Under the pieces are notes generated by a model. That model saw only the letters and a list, made by a program, of their open reading frames with translations. It was not told where the DNA came from and did not search any database. The position numbers and the translations under genes are program-made. Source: Shewanella schlegeliana (GTDB lineage Bacteria > Pseudomonadota > Gammaproteobacteria > Enterobacterales > Shewanellaceae). From it: a DNA stretch of 64,000 nt. This document shows, piece after piece, positions 1 through 8,035 of this stretch (position 1 is the stretch's first letter; every line of letters starts with the position of its first letter). The DNA is taken from NCBI RefSeq assembly GCF_016765635.1, contig NZ_JAESVD010000002.1, forward strand, positions 517,274-581,273, written 5' to 3'.

Positions 1-2742
1 GATCCCCGCATTATCAAAAAGTGCTCTAAAGTGAGCCTCACGATCTTCTAACTCCTTATCAATCTGTTTACGGTCAGTTATATCCATCAAGTAACCGTTC
101 CAGATAATACAACCATCGGCCTGCAGATCTCCTCGAGCCCCCGCTTGAAGCCAGCGGATCTCACCAATCGGGTGGCGGTACCTAAACTCTTCGGTCCACT
201 GCAGCCCTTTACTGCTCTTCCCCGAGAGCGCCTCTAAAATATGCGAGCGCTCGTCGCTGATAATACACTCAGCCACTCGCTCGAAATCATTCATGACTTC
301 ATCACGGTGAAAACCTAAGGTGGTGATACAGGCACTGGATAAGAAGGTAAATGTACGCTCACCGCTACTGCACCAATGTAACTGATAGACGGTACTTGGG
401 ATCGATTCGGTGATCGTCTCCAGCTGCTGTTGAGACTGGACGATCTCCTCTTGGGCTAACTTACTCCTAGTGATGTCGTTAATGCTGCCATCAAACCAAA
501 GCGCGACCCCCTCATCACTGTAACTCGCCTTACCTTTCTCATGAACCCAATGGATACTGCCATCTCGGTGCTTAATTCGATATTGAACTTCGAAGCTTTT
601 TTGCGCTAGCAGTGCCTCCTCAATAGTTCGAGTCGTGGCCTCGAGATCTTGCTCGATAATCAAACTAGCAAAACCACGACTGCTATTTTCAATAAAGTCC
701 GATGCGGGGAAGCCAGTAATATCACTAATGTTATTACTGATATATTCCATCACCCAGCTCTCGCCAATCCGGGTACGGTAGACAGCTCCCGGGATGTTGG
801 TCACTAAGCCTCTAAAGCGGCTTTCACTATCTTTTATCCGCTGAGCGACTTCAAGCTCAACTGTCATGTCCCTAACAGTTGCAGCCACCTGACGCTTGCC
901 ATCATCGGTTATTGGCAACAGCCCTAGACTGATCTCCACCGGAAACTCACTACCGTCACTTCGACGTGCGCATAACGGGTTGCCCGCCCCCATCTTGCGG
1001 TCACGCCCCTCAGCCACAAACTTGGCCCGCTGCTCGGCATGCCCCTCTCTAACCGCATCAGGAACTAAAGCATCCACTGACATTGCCAACATCTGCTCTT
1101 CATCATAACCAAACAGCTGTTGGCAGCGACTGTTGGTAAACACCAGCTGTCCCGACTCTTCGACAATCAGCATCGCCTCTGGCGCAGACTCGAGTACCGC
1201 ATTTGACCAAGCGACGGCAGAAAACTGCTCGGTCACATCATTAAATAGCATCTCTATGGAGAGCAGCTCTTTATTATCAGAGAGCAGAGGCTGCATAAAT
1301 AGATCTAAGCGTCTCAACTTGCCGAAGGCATCGATCATCTCTATCTGGTGCGGCGGCACATTCTCTCCAAGCAAAGCCCGATCCATATACTGCCAATTGA
1401 GCTCGTTGATGGGATTATCTGAAAACATCCTCTGGTACTTGCGCTTAAGAAGATCTGGCGTGACTCCCAATACCTTTTCAACACCATCACTCACTTGATC
1501 AATCACTCCACTTGGCGCCACAGAACAATAGAAAGACTTATCACTCATACCATCGATTAACTTGGCGAAACGGTTACCTCGAGAGTCTAACAGCGCCTCT
1601 TCCCGCTCCTCCAACACCTCGGCCATATCGTTAAACTTATCAGTCAAGGTGGCAATTTCGCTCGCCGCTCCGCGAGGCTTTTTAATCCGTTTAGTTTCTC
1701 CGGCGCCGAAGGCGACAATACCGGCCTCCAACTCTTCGATGGGCCGAGTCAAACGCCTAGAGGTGATATAACCAGTCAGTAAAAGCAGGATAGAAAGTAA
1801 AAAAAGATTAAGGCTCAAGGAGGAAAAGTCACGGAGGAACTCGCCATGCAGCAAGCGCTCAGAAGTCATGATCACCACTCGCCAATTAAGGGCGGGAACC
1901 ACGCCGACACTGGCAAGGTACTTGCTTCCAGAGCTATCTTCAATATAGGAGTAACCGGGTTCCCCACGATTAACCAAGTCGATAAACGCCTGATTCTCAA
2001 TAGATTTTGATAGCCATTTATCGGCACCACTCTCAAGGAGTAGGAGGTTATTCGGATGATAAACAAGCTGGTCTTTATCATCGATAACTACTATGTGTTT
2101 CGACGACACTCCCACCATCTTCGGGATAGAATTCAGCGCCAGATCGACAGTGACCACCCCCGAAAAAGGTCGCTTATCACCAAATGGCTGAGAGAAGCTC
2201 ACCATTAAGGTGTTACCCGCTCCTTCGTCGAGGTAAGGAGGGGACCAGTAGCCATCGGTATTATCGATAGCTTTGCTCCACCAATCCCAATCACCATTAG
2301 TGTAATCATAACCATCGGCGCCGATATCCATCAGACTAACCTTGGTTTGATCTCGATAGGCATAAGGAGCATACAGCTCGCGCCCCTCGATAAACTGTTT
2401 TTGAAACGCGATAGCACTGCCATAGAAGTCGCTATGGCGCTCAAGGCGGTGGCTTAACAGCTGTTGAAGCATGACTTCATTGGCGAGCTCTTCACGACTC
2501 CCCATCTCGGTCAAGAGTTCGGAAAATGAGCGAGTATCGGTTTCGGCGGTGATGAGAAAGTGCTGTAATCGCAGCGCTGCACTCTCGGCTTTTTGACCGA
2601 GATACTGATATATATCCTGCTCTTCGTCTTGATAATTAATCCACGCATTCACACCGAAAACGACCGCCATAATGGCAATCAGAGGCAGGGCCATTTGCGA
2701 CAAAATTCGGCTACGAAAGGTACGAAGTCTGCTCATATCCAT
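1..2742 (-). CDS. Membrane sensor protein with sensor region, HAMP and several PAS domains (C-terminus outside window)
   Basis: The reverse strand is open from an ATG at 2742 to the window edge, giving 914 codons without a stop. Residues about 15-33 form a first membrane helix. Residues 34-300 look like a periplasmic dCache-type sensor, with a Trp/Tyr-rich segment (WWSKAI, GYWSPPY) and a GVVTVDLAL strand. Residues 311-327 form a second helix, followed by HAMP (TSRRLTRPIEELEAG, to about 380). At least four PAS domains follow (about 395-510, 515-625, 635-750, 760-885), and a fifth starts at the edge (HFRALFDNAG). PAC-like ends such as VRDMT and MDITDRKQ are visible. The output domain (histidine kinase, GGDEF/EAL or cyclase) is not visible, so the signalling type is unknown. 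A second in-frame ATG lies at 2736. The gene is divergent from the ABC operon at 3060. The sensory role is inferred from architecture; the ligand is unknown. Confidence 0.88.
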   Translation of the reverse strand, partial: MDMSRLRTFRSRILSQMALPLIAIMAVVFGVNAWINYQDEEQDIYQYLGQKAESAALRLQHFLITAETDTRSFSELLTEMGSREELANEVMLQQLLSHRLERHSDFYGSAIAFQKQFIEGRELYAPYAYRDQTKVSLMDIGADGYDYTNGDWDWWSKAIDNTDGYWSPPYLDEGAGNTLMVSFSQPFGDKRPFSGVVTVDLALNSIPKMVGVSSKHIVVIDDKDQLVYHPNNLLLLESGADKWLSKSIENQAFIDLVNRGEPGYSYIEDSSGSKYLASVGVVPALNWRVVIMTSERLLHGEFLRDFSSLSLNLFLLSILLLLTGYITSRRLTRPIEELEAGIVAFGAGETKRIKKPRGAASEIATLTDKFNDMAEVLEEREEALLDSRGNRFAKLIDGMSDKSFYCSVAPSGVIDQVSDGVEKVLGVTPDLLKRKYQRMFSDNPINELNWQYMDRALLGENVPPHQIEMIDAFGKLRRLDLFMQPLLSDNKELLSIEMLFNDVTEQFSAVAWSNAVLESAPEAMLIVEESGQLVFTNSRCQQLFGYDEEQMLAMSVDALVPDAVREGHAEQRAKFVAEGRDRKMGAGNPLCARRSDGSEFPVEISLGLLPITDDGKRQVAATVRDMTVELEVAQRIKDSESRFRGLVTNIPGAVYRTRIGESWVMEYISNNISDITGFPASDFIENSSRGFASLIIEQDLEATTRTIEEALLAQKSFEVQYRIKHRDGSIHWVHEKGKASYSDEGVALWFDGSINDITRSKLAQEEIVQSQQQLETITESIPSTVYQLHWCSSGERTFTFLSSACITTLGFHRDEVMNDFERVAECIISDERSHILEALSGKSSKGLQWTEEFRYRHPIGEIRWLQAGARGDLQADGCIIWNGYLMDITDRKQIDKELEDREAHFRALFDNAGI

Positions 2743-2868
2743 AATCCACAGTGCTTTGGTTGAAGTGCTTAGGTTTAATAGCGTTACAGCAAGGAGCTGG
2801 CTTTATTATCGAACATAAAAAAGCCTGTCACAGCCTTTACCAATTAAAGACAGTAAACTGTGATTAAA

Positions 2869-2903
2869 CACTTTTAAAAGTGATCCATTCACTTTTAAAA
2901 GTG
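2869..2903. promoter_or_regulatory. Two identical 14-bp palindromes, putative operator
   Basis: The perfect palindrome CACTTTTAAAAGTG occurs at 2869-2882 and again at 2890-2903. The centres are exactly 21 bp apart, close to two helical turns, so two dimers would sit on one DNA face. They lie in the 317-bp spacer between the divergent sensor gene (start 2742) and the ABC operon (start 3060), which holds no other gene. The rest is AT-rich with no clear consensus promoter. The cognate regulator is unknown. The repeat is seen directly; operator function is inference. Confidence 0.6.
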
Positions 2904-3059
2904 CTAACTCTATGATGAAGTTGAAATAACATGTTTATTAAATCACCTTAAACAGCAGTATTCAATATAAAAACGTTTATTTAATAAGCTACAACATCAG
3001 TAAAGCATGTTAGATTACTATTTGAATTAAAGGATAATAATGCAGCGACAGGAGTGATA

Positions 3060-3728
3060 ATGGCGAGTGAGATTGTCAGGCTGAGTCGAGTCTCGAAAGG
3101 CTTTAACGATGGTGACAAATATCATCAGGTTTTAGATGATATTAGCCTTCGTCTGGATACAGCCGACACCATTGCATTAACCGGCCCTAGCGGCTGTGGA
3201 AAAAGTACTCTCCTCAATATCATTGCTGGCTTCGAGTTTATCAAACAGGGTCAGCTATTTATTAACTCGCAGAGCACCTCGAACTGGCAAGATAAACAGT
3301 GGAGCCTATTTAGACGCCAGCATTTAGGCATGGTGTTTCAGCAATTCAACCTGTTAACTCCCCTCAATGTAAAAGACAACATCGCCTTTTCTCTACGCTT
3401 AAACCAACAAAAATGGAGTCCTTGGTGTGACTACCTGATTGAGCAGCTTGGCCTAGCTGAAGTAAAAAATAGAAGCGTTGAAACCCTCTCTGGCGGTCAG
3501 CAGCAACGCGTGGCTATCGCCCGTGCCCTTGCGCATAAGCCGAGGCTATTATTGGCCGATGAACCCACTGGCAACTTAGATGAAAAGTCGGGGCAACAGG
3601 TGATGACTCTGCTTAGTCTGCTCGCTAAAGAATCTAACACGGCCATTCTAATGGTTACCCACAGCAGTGACTGCGCCGACTTTATGAAAAGGCGCTGGCA
3701 CCTTGAGCATGGTAAGATCCTTGAGTAG
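3060..3728 (+). CDS. ABC transporter ATP-binding protein (LolD/MacB-like, AttE type)
   Basis: A 222-residue ATPase that probably powers the permease encoded just downstream. It has Walker A GPSGCGKST, a Q-loop region (GMVFQQFNLL), the signature LSGGQQQRVAIARAL, Walker B LLLADEPTGNLDE and the switch His in MVTHSSD. This is the LolD/MacB/FtsE-like group that pairs with FtsX-type permeases. ATG 3060 is preceded by GGAG at 3051-3054; a GTG at 3054 is also in frame but overlaps that site. The gene overlaps the next one by about 20 bp, so they are translationally linked. The third gene is AttH-like, so the three match the AttEFGH class, which is known mainly from annotation. The substrate is unknown; an envelope lipid or lipoprotein is likely by family. 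Confidence 0.9.
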   Translation: MASEIVRLSRVSKGFNDGDKYHQVLDDISLRLDTADTIALTGPSGCGKSTLLNIIAGFEFIKQGQLFINSQSTSNWQDKQWSLFRRQHLGMVFQQFNLLTPLNVKDNIAFSLRLNQQKWSPWCDYLIEQLGLAEVKNRSVETLSGGQQQRVAIARALAHKPRLLLADEPTGNLDEKSGQQVMTLLSLLAKESNTAILMVTHSSDCADFMKRRWHLEHGKILE

Positions 3729-6258
3729 CCTAGCGGTACAGCAGCTGTGGCTTACGATGCGCTTAAGCCTGAGCGTTTTTGCACGTCACTATTTGAAGTC
3801 ACCTCTGCAAGCAGGTGGGATTCTCGTTGGCATCATACTCGCGGTCACCCTATTAATCGGCGTGAGAGCCACCAATGAAAACGCCGTGCGCAGTTACTCC
3901 GAAGCAACCGAGCTACTAAGCCAAAGAGCACAGTTACTACTCACTCCACTAAGCGGCAGTAAGTCCCTCGATGAATCGGTTTATTTTACCCTAAGGCAGG
4001 CTGGAATCGATCGGGCCTTAGCGGTGTTAACGGACACTGTCACCGATGACACAGGTCAACGCTGGGACATTCAAGCTAGCGATCTGGTAGCAGCGCTGTC
4101 GATACAGAGCCAACACCAAAGTCAAGGTCAGGGCAGCGTAGAGCAAGAGAAGTTGTCGCTACTGTCGGCCAACATCCCCCTCGCAAAGTTACTATCGGGG
4201 GCCCCCTTTATATTGATGAGTGAAAGCTTTAGTGCACAAGTCGCCCCTCAAGGCACTATGACGCTTAATGGCACTCAGTTAGATGTTATTAGCTTAGAGG
4301 ATGAGCTTGGGCTAGGTAATGCCATCTTAATGGATATTTCACTCGGACAACGCTTGTTAAACCGCACGGGAGAGCTCAGCTATATCGCATTATTTGGTCA
4401 AGCAGAGACGCTAACTAAAGCGGTTAATCAGGCCTTTAATGAGCAAAGCACTCAGTATTTTAATTTTACCCCTCAAGATGATGGTGAAGGCCTGACAAGC
4501 CTCACTCGCAGCTTTCACCTAAACCTTAGCGCCATGAGTCTACTGGCATTTGTTGTTGGGCTATTTATCGCTTATAACGGCGTGCGTTACAGTCTACTCA
4601 AACGCCAAAAGCTGTTAGTACAGCTTCAGCAGCAGGGAGTCCCACAGCAAGCACTGCTGCTAGCACTACTATTAGAGCTATTTACTCTAGTGCTTATCGG
4701 CTCCCTACTCGGCTTTATTCTCGGGTTACAGCTGAGTCATTGGCTACAGCCTATGATTGCACTCACCTTAGAGCAACTGTACGGCGCGAGACTTATGCCA
4801 GGGCTCTGGCAATGGAGCTGGCTATATCAGGCCATTGGCCTCACTTTTTTGGCAGCCCTACTCGCCTGTTATCCATTATTTAATCATCTCGCCAAACAAG
4901 CTTTAGCACGTAGTGCCAGTCGATTCGAACAGCAGAGCCATGGACGAAAACAGCAACGAAAACTCTTTATCATCGCGCTAATACTGCTCGCTTTTGCGGC
5001 AGTACTGTTTCCCCTGACACAAGATTATCAACACAGCTTAGCCCTGTTAAGCCTAGTCACCCTCGCCATCCCTTTACTACTGCCCTTAGTGTTACAAACG
5101 GGTTTATCACTCGTTGAGAGAGTGACTCCGCCAGGCTTATGGCGATATGGTGTCGCCGAGAGCAAAGAGCTTATTGCCCCGCTTTCTCTTGCCATGATGG
5201 CTATGCTATTGGCTCTGACAGCCAACATATCAATGAATACCCTCGTCGGTAGTTTTGAAATTACCTTAAAGCAGTGGCTCGATGACAGACTCTATGCCGA
5301 TCTGTATATCCGTCCCCCCAATGACAAAATGCTCGAGACTCAACTCTTACTGGCAAGCTTGCCCAATGTCAGTGCTATTTATGGTCAGTGGCTACACACG
5401 AGCCATTATCAAAACGCGACCGTGAGTTTAATGACCCGTGATGATCACTCCCTACGTAACAGCAACCAGATAAAGGCACAATCAGACAACCACTGGCAAG
5501 CGCTCTTCAATGGGGAGGTGTTGATGATCAGTGAGCCGATGGCGATCAAGTACCAACTCAATGTTGGCGATAGCCTCACTCTTGCCGAATTTGAAAAAGT
5601 CTCTCTGCCACCTATGACTATTGGGGCGATTTTCTATGATTACGGTAATCCTACCGGACAGATCATCGTCAGCCAAAAAACATGGGAACAGCTAAATTTA
5701 CCCATACAACCTACCAGCATTGCGGCAGATTACATTGGTGAGATAAGCGAACTCGAATCGATATTGCAGACACAAGTCTCACTGTCTGCGGCACAGTTGT
5801 ATAACCAAAGTAAAATCAAACAACGTGCGATGCAGATCTTCAAACGCACCTTCTCCATCACTTTGGTGCTCAATAGCTTAACCTTACTGGTTGCCGCAAT
5901 AGGCTTGTTTAGCGGCTGTTTGATGCTCACCCAAGCAAGGCAAGCTCCTCTTGCCAGACTCTATGCACTAGGAGTGAGTCGCAGCCAACTACGAGCTCTA
6001 GTTTCGGGACAGATGCTGTTGATAGTTCTCTTTACCTGCCTACTTGCCCTACCTACTGGCGCCTTACTGGGTTATCTACTGATAAATAAGGTTACCTTGC
6101 AAGCCTTTGGCTGGAGTATCGCTATGGTTTGGGACTGGCAGGCTTATTTCAGAGTACTGATGGTCGCGATGCTTGTCAGCGCCGTAGCGGTGATCTTGCC
6201 ACTGCTGTGGCAGACACGCCGCCCTTTAATCAGCAGTTTGCAGAAGGAGGTCCTATGA
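3709..6258 (+). CDS. ABC transporter permease with two FtsX domains (AttF-AttG type fusion)
   Basis: An 849-residue inner-membrane protein. It has one N-terminal helix (about residues 30-50), a large periplasmic region, three helices around 275-395, a further pair around 415-465, a second periplasmic region, and three C-terminal helices around 710-840. This fits two tandem MacB/FtsX-type units in one chain, the layout of YbbP-like permeases. With the ATPase before it and the lipoprotein after it, it probably moves or extracts an envelope molecule rather than importing solutes. The start is taken as ATG 3709; TTG 3703 and TTG 3721 are in frame. The stop overlaps the start of the next gene (ATGA), with a strong AGGAGG at 6245-6250. 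Compared with a separate AttF and AttG, the permease is fused here. Confidence 0.88.
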   Translation: MVRSLSSLAVQQLWLTMRLSLSVFARHYLKSPLQAGGILVGIILAVTLLIGVRATNENAVRSYSEATELLSQRAQLLLTPLSGSKSLDESVYFTLRQAGIDRALAVLTDTVTDDTGQRWDIQASDLVAALSIQSQHQSQGQGSVEQEKLSLLSANIPLAKLLSGAPFILMSESFSAQVAPQGTMTLNGTQLDVISLEDELGLGNAILMDISLGQRLLNRTGELSYIALFGQAETLTKAVNQAFNEQSTQYFNFTPQDDGEGLTSLTRSFHLNLSAMSLLAFVVGLFIAYNGVRYSLLKRQKLLVQLQQQGVPQQALLLALLLELFTLVLIGSLLGFILGLQLSHWLQPMIALTLEQLYGARLMPGLWQWSWLYQAIGLTFLAALLACYPLFNHLAKQALARSASRFEQQSHGRKQQRKLFIIALILLAFAAVLFPLTQDYQHSLALLSLVTLAIPLLLPLVLQTGLSLVERVTPPGLWRYGVAESKELIAPLSLAMMAMLLALTANISMNTLVGSFEITLKQWLDDRLYADLYIRPPNDKMLETQLLLASLPNVSAIYGQWLHTSHYQNATVSLMTRDDHSLRNSNQIKAQSDNHWQALFNGEVLMISEPMAIKYQLNVGDSLTLAEFEKVSLPPMTIGAIFYDYGNPTGQIIVSQKTWEQLNLPIQPTSIAADYIGEISELESILQTQVSLSAAQLYNQSKIKQRAMQIFKRTFSITLVLNSLTLLVAAIGLFSGCLMLTQARQAPLARLYALGVSRSQLRALVSGQMLLIVLFTCLLALPTGALLGYLLINKVTLQAFGWSIAMVWDWQAYFRVLMVAMLVSAVAVILPLLWQTRRPLISSLQKEVL

Positions 6259-7400
6259 GGCCGTTAATCTGGGGGCTCGTTTTGACCCTTTCGCTCGGAG
6301 GCTGCTTTTTTGATGACTCCAGTTCGGACACAAAGCAAGGAATGGGGCAACTGCTCGATGGCAATACTCAGGGGTACGCAGCGGTCGTCCCCGGAAAACA
6401 ACTGTCATTTCCTGCAGACCACCAAGCCCACGACGACTTTCGGCAGGAGTGGTGGTATCTCACAGCCAATCTAGAAACTGAAACAGGAGAGCAACTCGGC
6501 CTGCAGTGGACCCAGTTTCGTATCGCACTGGCTCCGCCGACAACAGCTACAGAGCAAAAATCAGCGCTGGAACTAGAACTGGAATTAGACCCAGATAATG
6601 CTCAAGAGTCGGCTTGGAAAACTGAGCAGCTTTATATGTCCCATACGGCTGTCACCACTAAGAATCAGCACCTTGCCACGGAGAAGTGGTCCCGAGGCCA
6701 TCCCCACTTTGCCGGTACTCAAATAAGCCCACTCACCATTAAGCAAGATAGCTGGCAGTGGCGTAGTGATGATAACCAACTATTTCCTGCGACTCTATTC
6801 GTTACCAGCAACAGTTTTAGCTACCAGCTCAAACTCGATAGTCAGGCGCCCTTTCAACTACAGGGAGATAACGGCTATAGCCAGAAAAATGCCAGCGGTA
6901 CTGTGGCCAGTTATTACTACAGTCAGCCTTTTATCAAGGTCAACGGCACAATCGAGCTCGATGGAAAGAGTATTAGAGTCAGCGGTGAGGGTTGGCTTGA
7001 TAGAGAGTGGAGTTCGCAGTTTCTGGCCAAAACTCAGCAGGGCTGGGATTGGTTCGCCTTAAGACTCGATGACGGTTCGACACTGATGCTTTTTCAGCTA
7101 AGACAGAACCAGAGTAATAAGCAACATTTCTATAGCGGCAGACGCATGTACCGTGATGGTCGCGGATATAATATTGCAAGTAAAGAGATCTCTATGACCC
7201 CCACGGCCTGGCAGCAGACCCCATCGGGACGCTACCCGGTAAGCTGGCAGATTGCCATCCCCTCCGAAAACATCCAACTCACGACTCAGGCTCTCAATGT
7301 TGATTCAAGCATGCCGCTGTCTATCCCCTATTGGGAGGGACCTATTAAAATTAATGGTAGTCATAATGGTTTAGGTTATATGGAACTCACTGGTTATTAA
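6255..7400 (+). CDS. AttH-like lipoprotein (CrtC/lipocalin-like hydrolase family)
   Basis: A 381-residue predicted lipoprotein. ATG 6255 lies 4 nt after AGGAGG, and the signal peptide MRPLIWGLVLTLSLGGC ends in the lipobox LGGC. The mature protein is Trp/Tyr-rich: HDDFRQEWWYLTANL near the start, then GLQWTQFRIAL, GWLDREWSSQFL and WDWFALRLDDGS. These are typical of the AttH / hydroxyneurosporene-dehydrogenase (CrtC) family, which has a duplicated lipocalin-like beta fold. Family members are often called carotenoid hydratases, but there are no carotenoid genes here and that activity should not be assumed. It is translationally coupled to the permease and is probably the outer part of the same system, binding or hydrolysing its lipid-like substrate in the periplasm or outer membrane. 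Confidence 0.85.
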   Translation: MRPLIWGLVLTLSLGGCFFDDSSSDTKQGMGQLLDGNTQGYAAVVPGKQLSFPADHQAHDDFRQEWWYLTANLETETGEQLGLQWTQFRIALAPPTTATEQKSALELELELDPDNAQESAWKTEQLYMSHTAVTTKNQHLATEKWSRGHPHFAGTQISPLTIKQDSWQWRSDDNQLFPATLFVTSNSFSYQLKLDSQAPFQLQGDNGYSQKNASGTVASYYYSQPFIKVNGTIELDGKSIRVSGEGWLDREWSSQFLAKTQQGWDWFALRLDDGSTLMLFQLRQNQSNKQHFYSGRRMYRDGRGYNIASKEISMTPTAWQQTPSGRYPVSWQIAIPSENIQLTTQALNVDSSMPLSIPYWEGPIKINGSHNGLGYMELTGY

Positions 7401-7587
7401 ACAAAACTTAATAATGCATTCACCAATTTATTGTTATATTCTCAAACTTGTTACACCTGCAAAACAAGTGCAAATAAAAATTATTATCAATAACTAAACT
7501 CCTGAATATCCAACCTTTTTAATGTAGCGCAAGCTAACATTTCGAATGGGTGAAATTCAAACAACACCCCCACTGTTTATTGATAAA

Positions 7588-7607
7588 TATGTGAATCAGA
7601 TCACCGT
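7588..7607. promoter_or_regulatory. CRP-like binding site upstream of nap operon
   Basis: TGTGA at 7590-7594 and TCACC at 7601-7605 are separated by 6 bp (TGTGA-ATCAGA-TCACC). This matches the CRP consensus TGTGA-N6-TCACA at 9 of 10 core positions. In Shewanella, CRP is an established activator of anaerobic respiration genes, which fits a site upstream of nitrate reductase. Binding itself is inferred. Confidence 0.7.
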
Positions 7608-7641
7608 GAAAAAGTTGATCTTGCTCTACAAAAACTACCAA

Positions 7642-7657
7642 TACCCCTTGCGAGGTA
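7642..7657. promoter_or_regulatory. NarP-like 7-2-7 heptamer pair upstream of nap operon
   Basis: TACCCCT (7642-7648), the 2-bp spacer TG, then CGAGGTA (7651-7657). The NarL/NarP 7-2-7 consensus is TACYYMT-N2-AKRRGTA, and this site matches 13 of 14 positions. The 7-2-7 arrangement is the form NarP recognises. It sits between the CRP-like site and napD, so nitrate/nitrite control through a NarQ-NarP pair encoded elsewhere is likely. Confidence 0.75.
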
Positions 7658-7759
7658 TACCCACAGTTTCTGTGAGGTCTAGACTCGAGATAAACCTTGG
7701 TAGAGAACATCGGCATAACCCATTTAGGTGAGTTAGCCAAATCATTAAAAGGTAGAAAG

Positions 7760-8035
7760 ATGAGCCAAGAATTTCATATTACCAGCCTAGTCGTGCATGC
7801 CGCACCGGGTGCTGTGACTGAAATTAAGAATAAAATATCAGCTCTTGAAGGCACAGAAATCCATGCCGTTACCGATGAAGGCAAATTTGTCGTCACCATC
7901 GAAGGTGACACACAGGGTGCCATTCTCAATAGCGTAGAAGCGATTAACGCCTTAGAAGGCGTATTAAATAGCAGTCTAATTTATCATCAAGTCGATCCAG
8001 TAGAAGAAAAGAGTGAGGAACACCATGAGCATTAG
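7760..8035 (+). CDS. napD: NapD, chaperone for NapA maturation and Tat export
   Basis: A 91-residue cytoplasmic protein of the NapD family ([19 protein letters not shown] at the start, then the [10 protein letters not shown] core). NapD binds the twin-arginine signal of NapA and takes part in its cofactor loading before export. ATG 7760 is chosen because homology to NapD begins there; an upstream in-frame start would add residues unlike the family. The C-terminus is unusually acidic and His-rich ([10 protein letters not shown]). The gene overlaps napA by 11 bp and is the first gene of the nap operon. Confidence 0.95.
   Translation: MSQEFHITSLVVHAAPGAVTEIKNKISALEGTEIHAVTDEGKFVVTIEGDTQGAILNSVEAINALEGVLNSSLIYHQVDPVEEKSEEHHEH

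Larger units (their letters stand above)
7401..7759. other. Spacer and promoter region of the nap operon
   Basis: These 359 bp between the AttH-like gene and napD hold no convincing gene. No strong terminator follows the upstream gene. There is only a weak stem, CTTGTT/AACAAG, near 7448-7469. The second half holds the CRP-like and NarP-like sites listed separately. A possible -10 element, TAGACT, lies at 7680-7685. It would place the NarP-like site near -41 and the CRP-like site near -93. This promoter placement is inference. Confidence 0.5.

Noticed and set aside
896..1771. Forward-strand open frames opposite the multi-PAS gene
   Set aside because: They lie entirely inside the well-supported reverse-strand sensor and have no family features; Ser/Arg-rich composition is typical of antisense reading.
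6129..6254. Longer N-terminus for the AttH-like protein
   Set aside because: The extension overlaps the permease gene and hides a perfect signal peptide with lipobox; ATG 6255 has AGGAGG at good spacing.
7697..7759. Longer N-terminus for NapD
   Set aside because: Family similarity starts at MSQEFHITS; the added residues would run into the likely promoter/leader.
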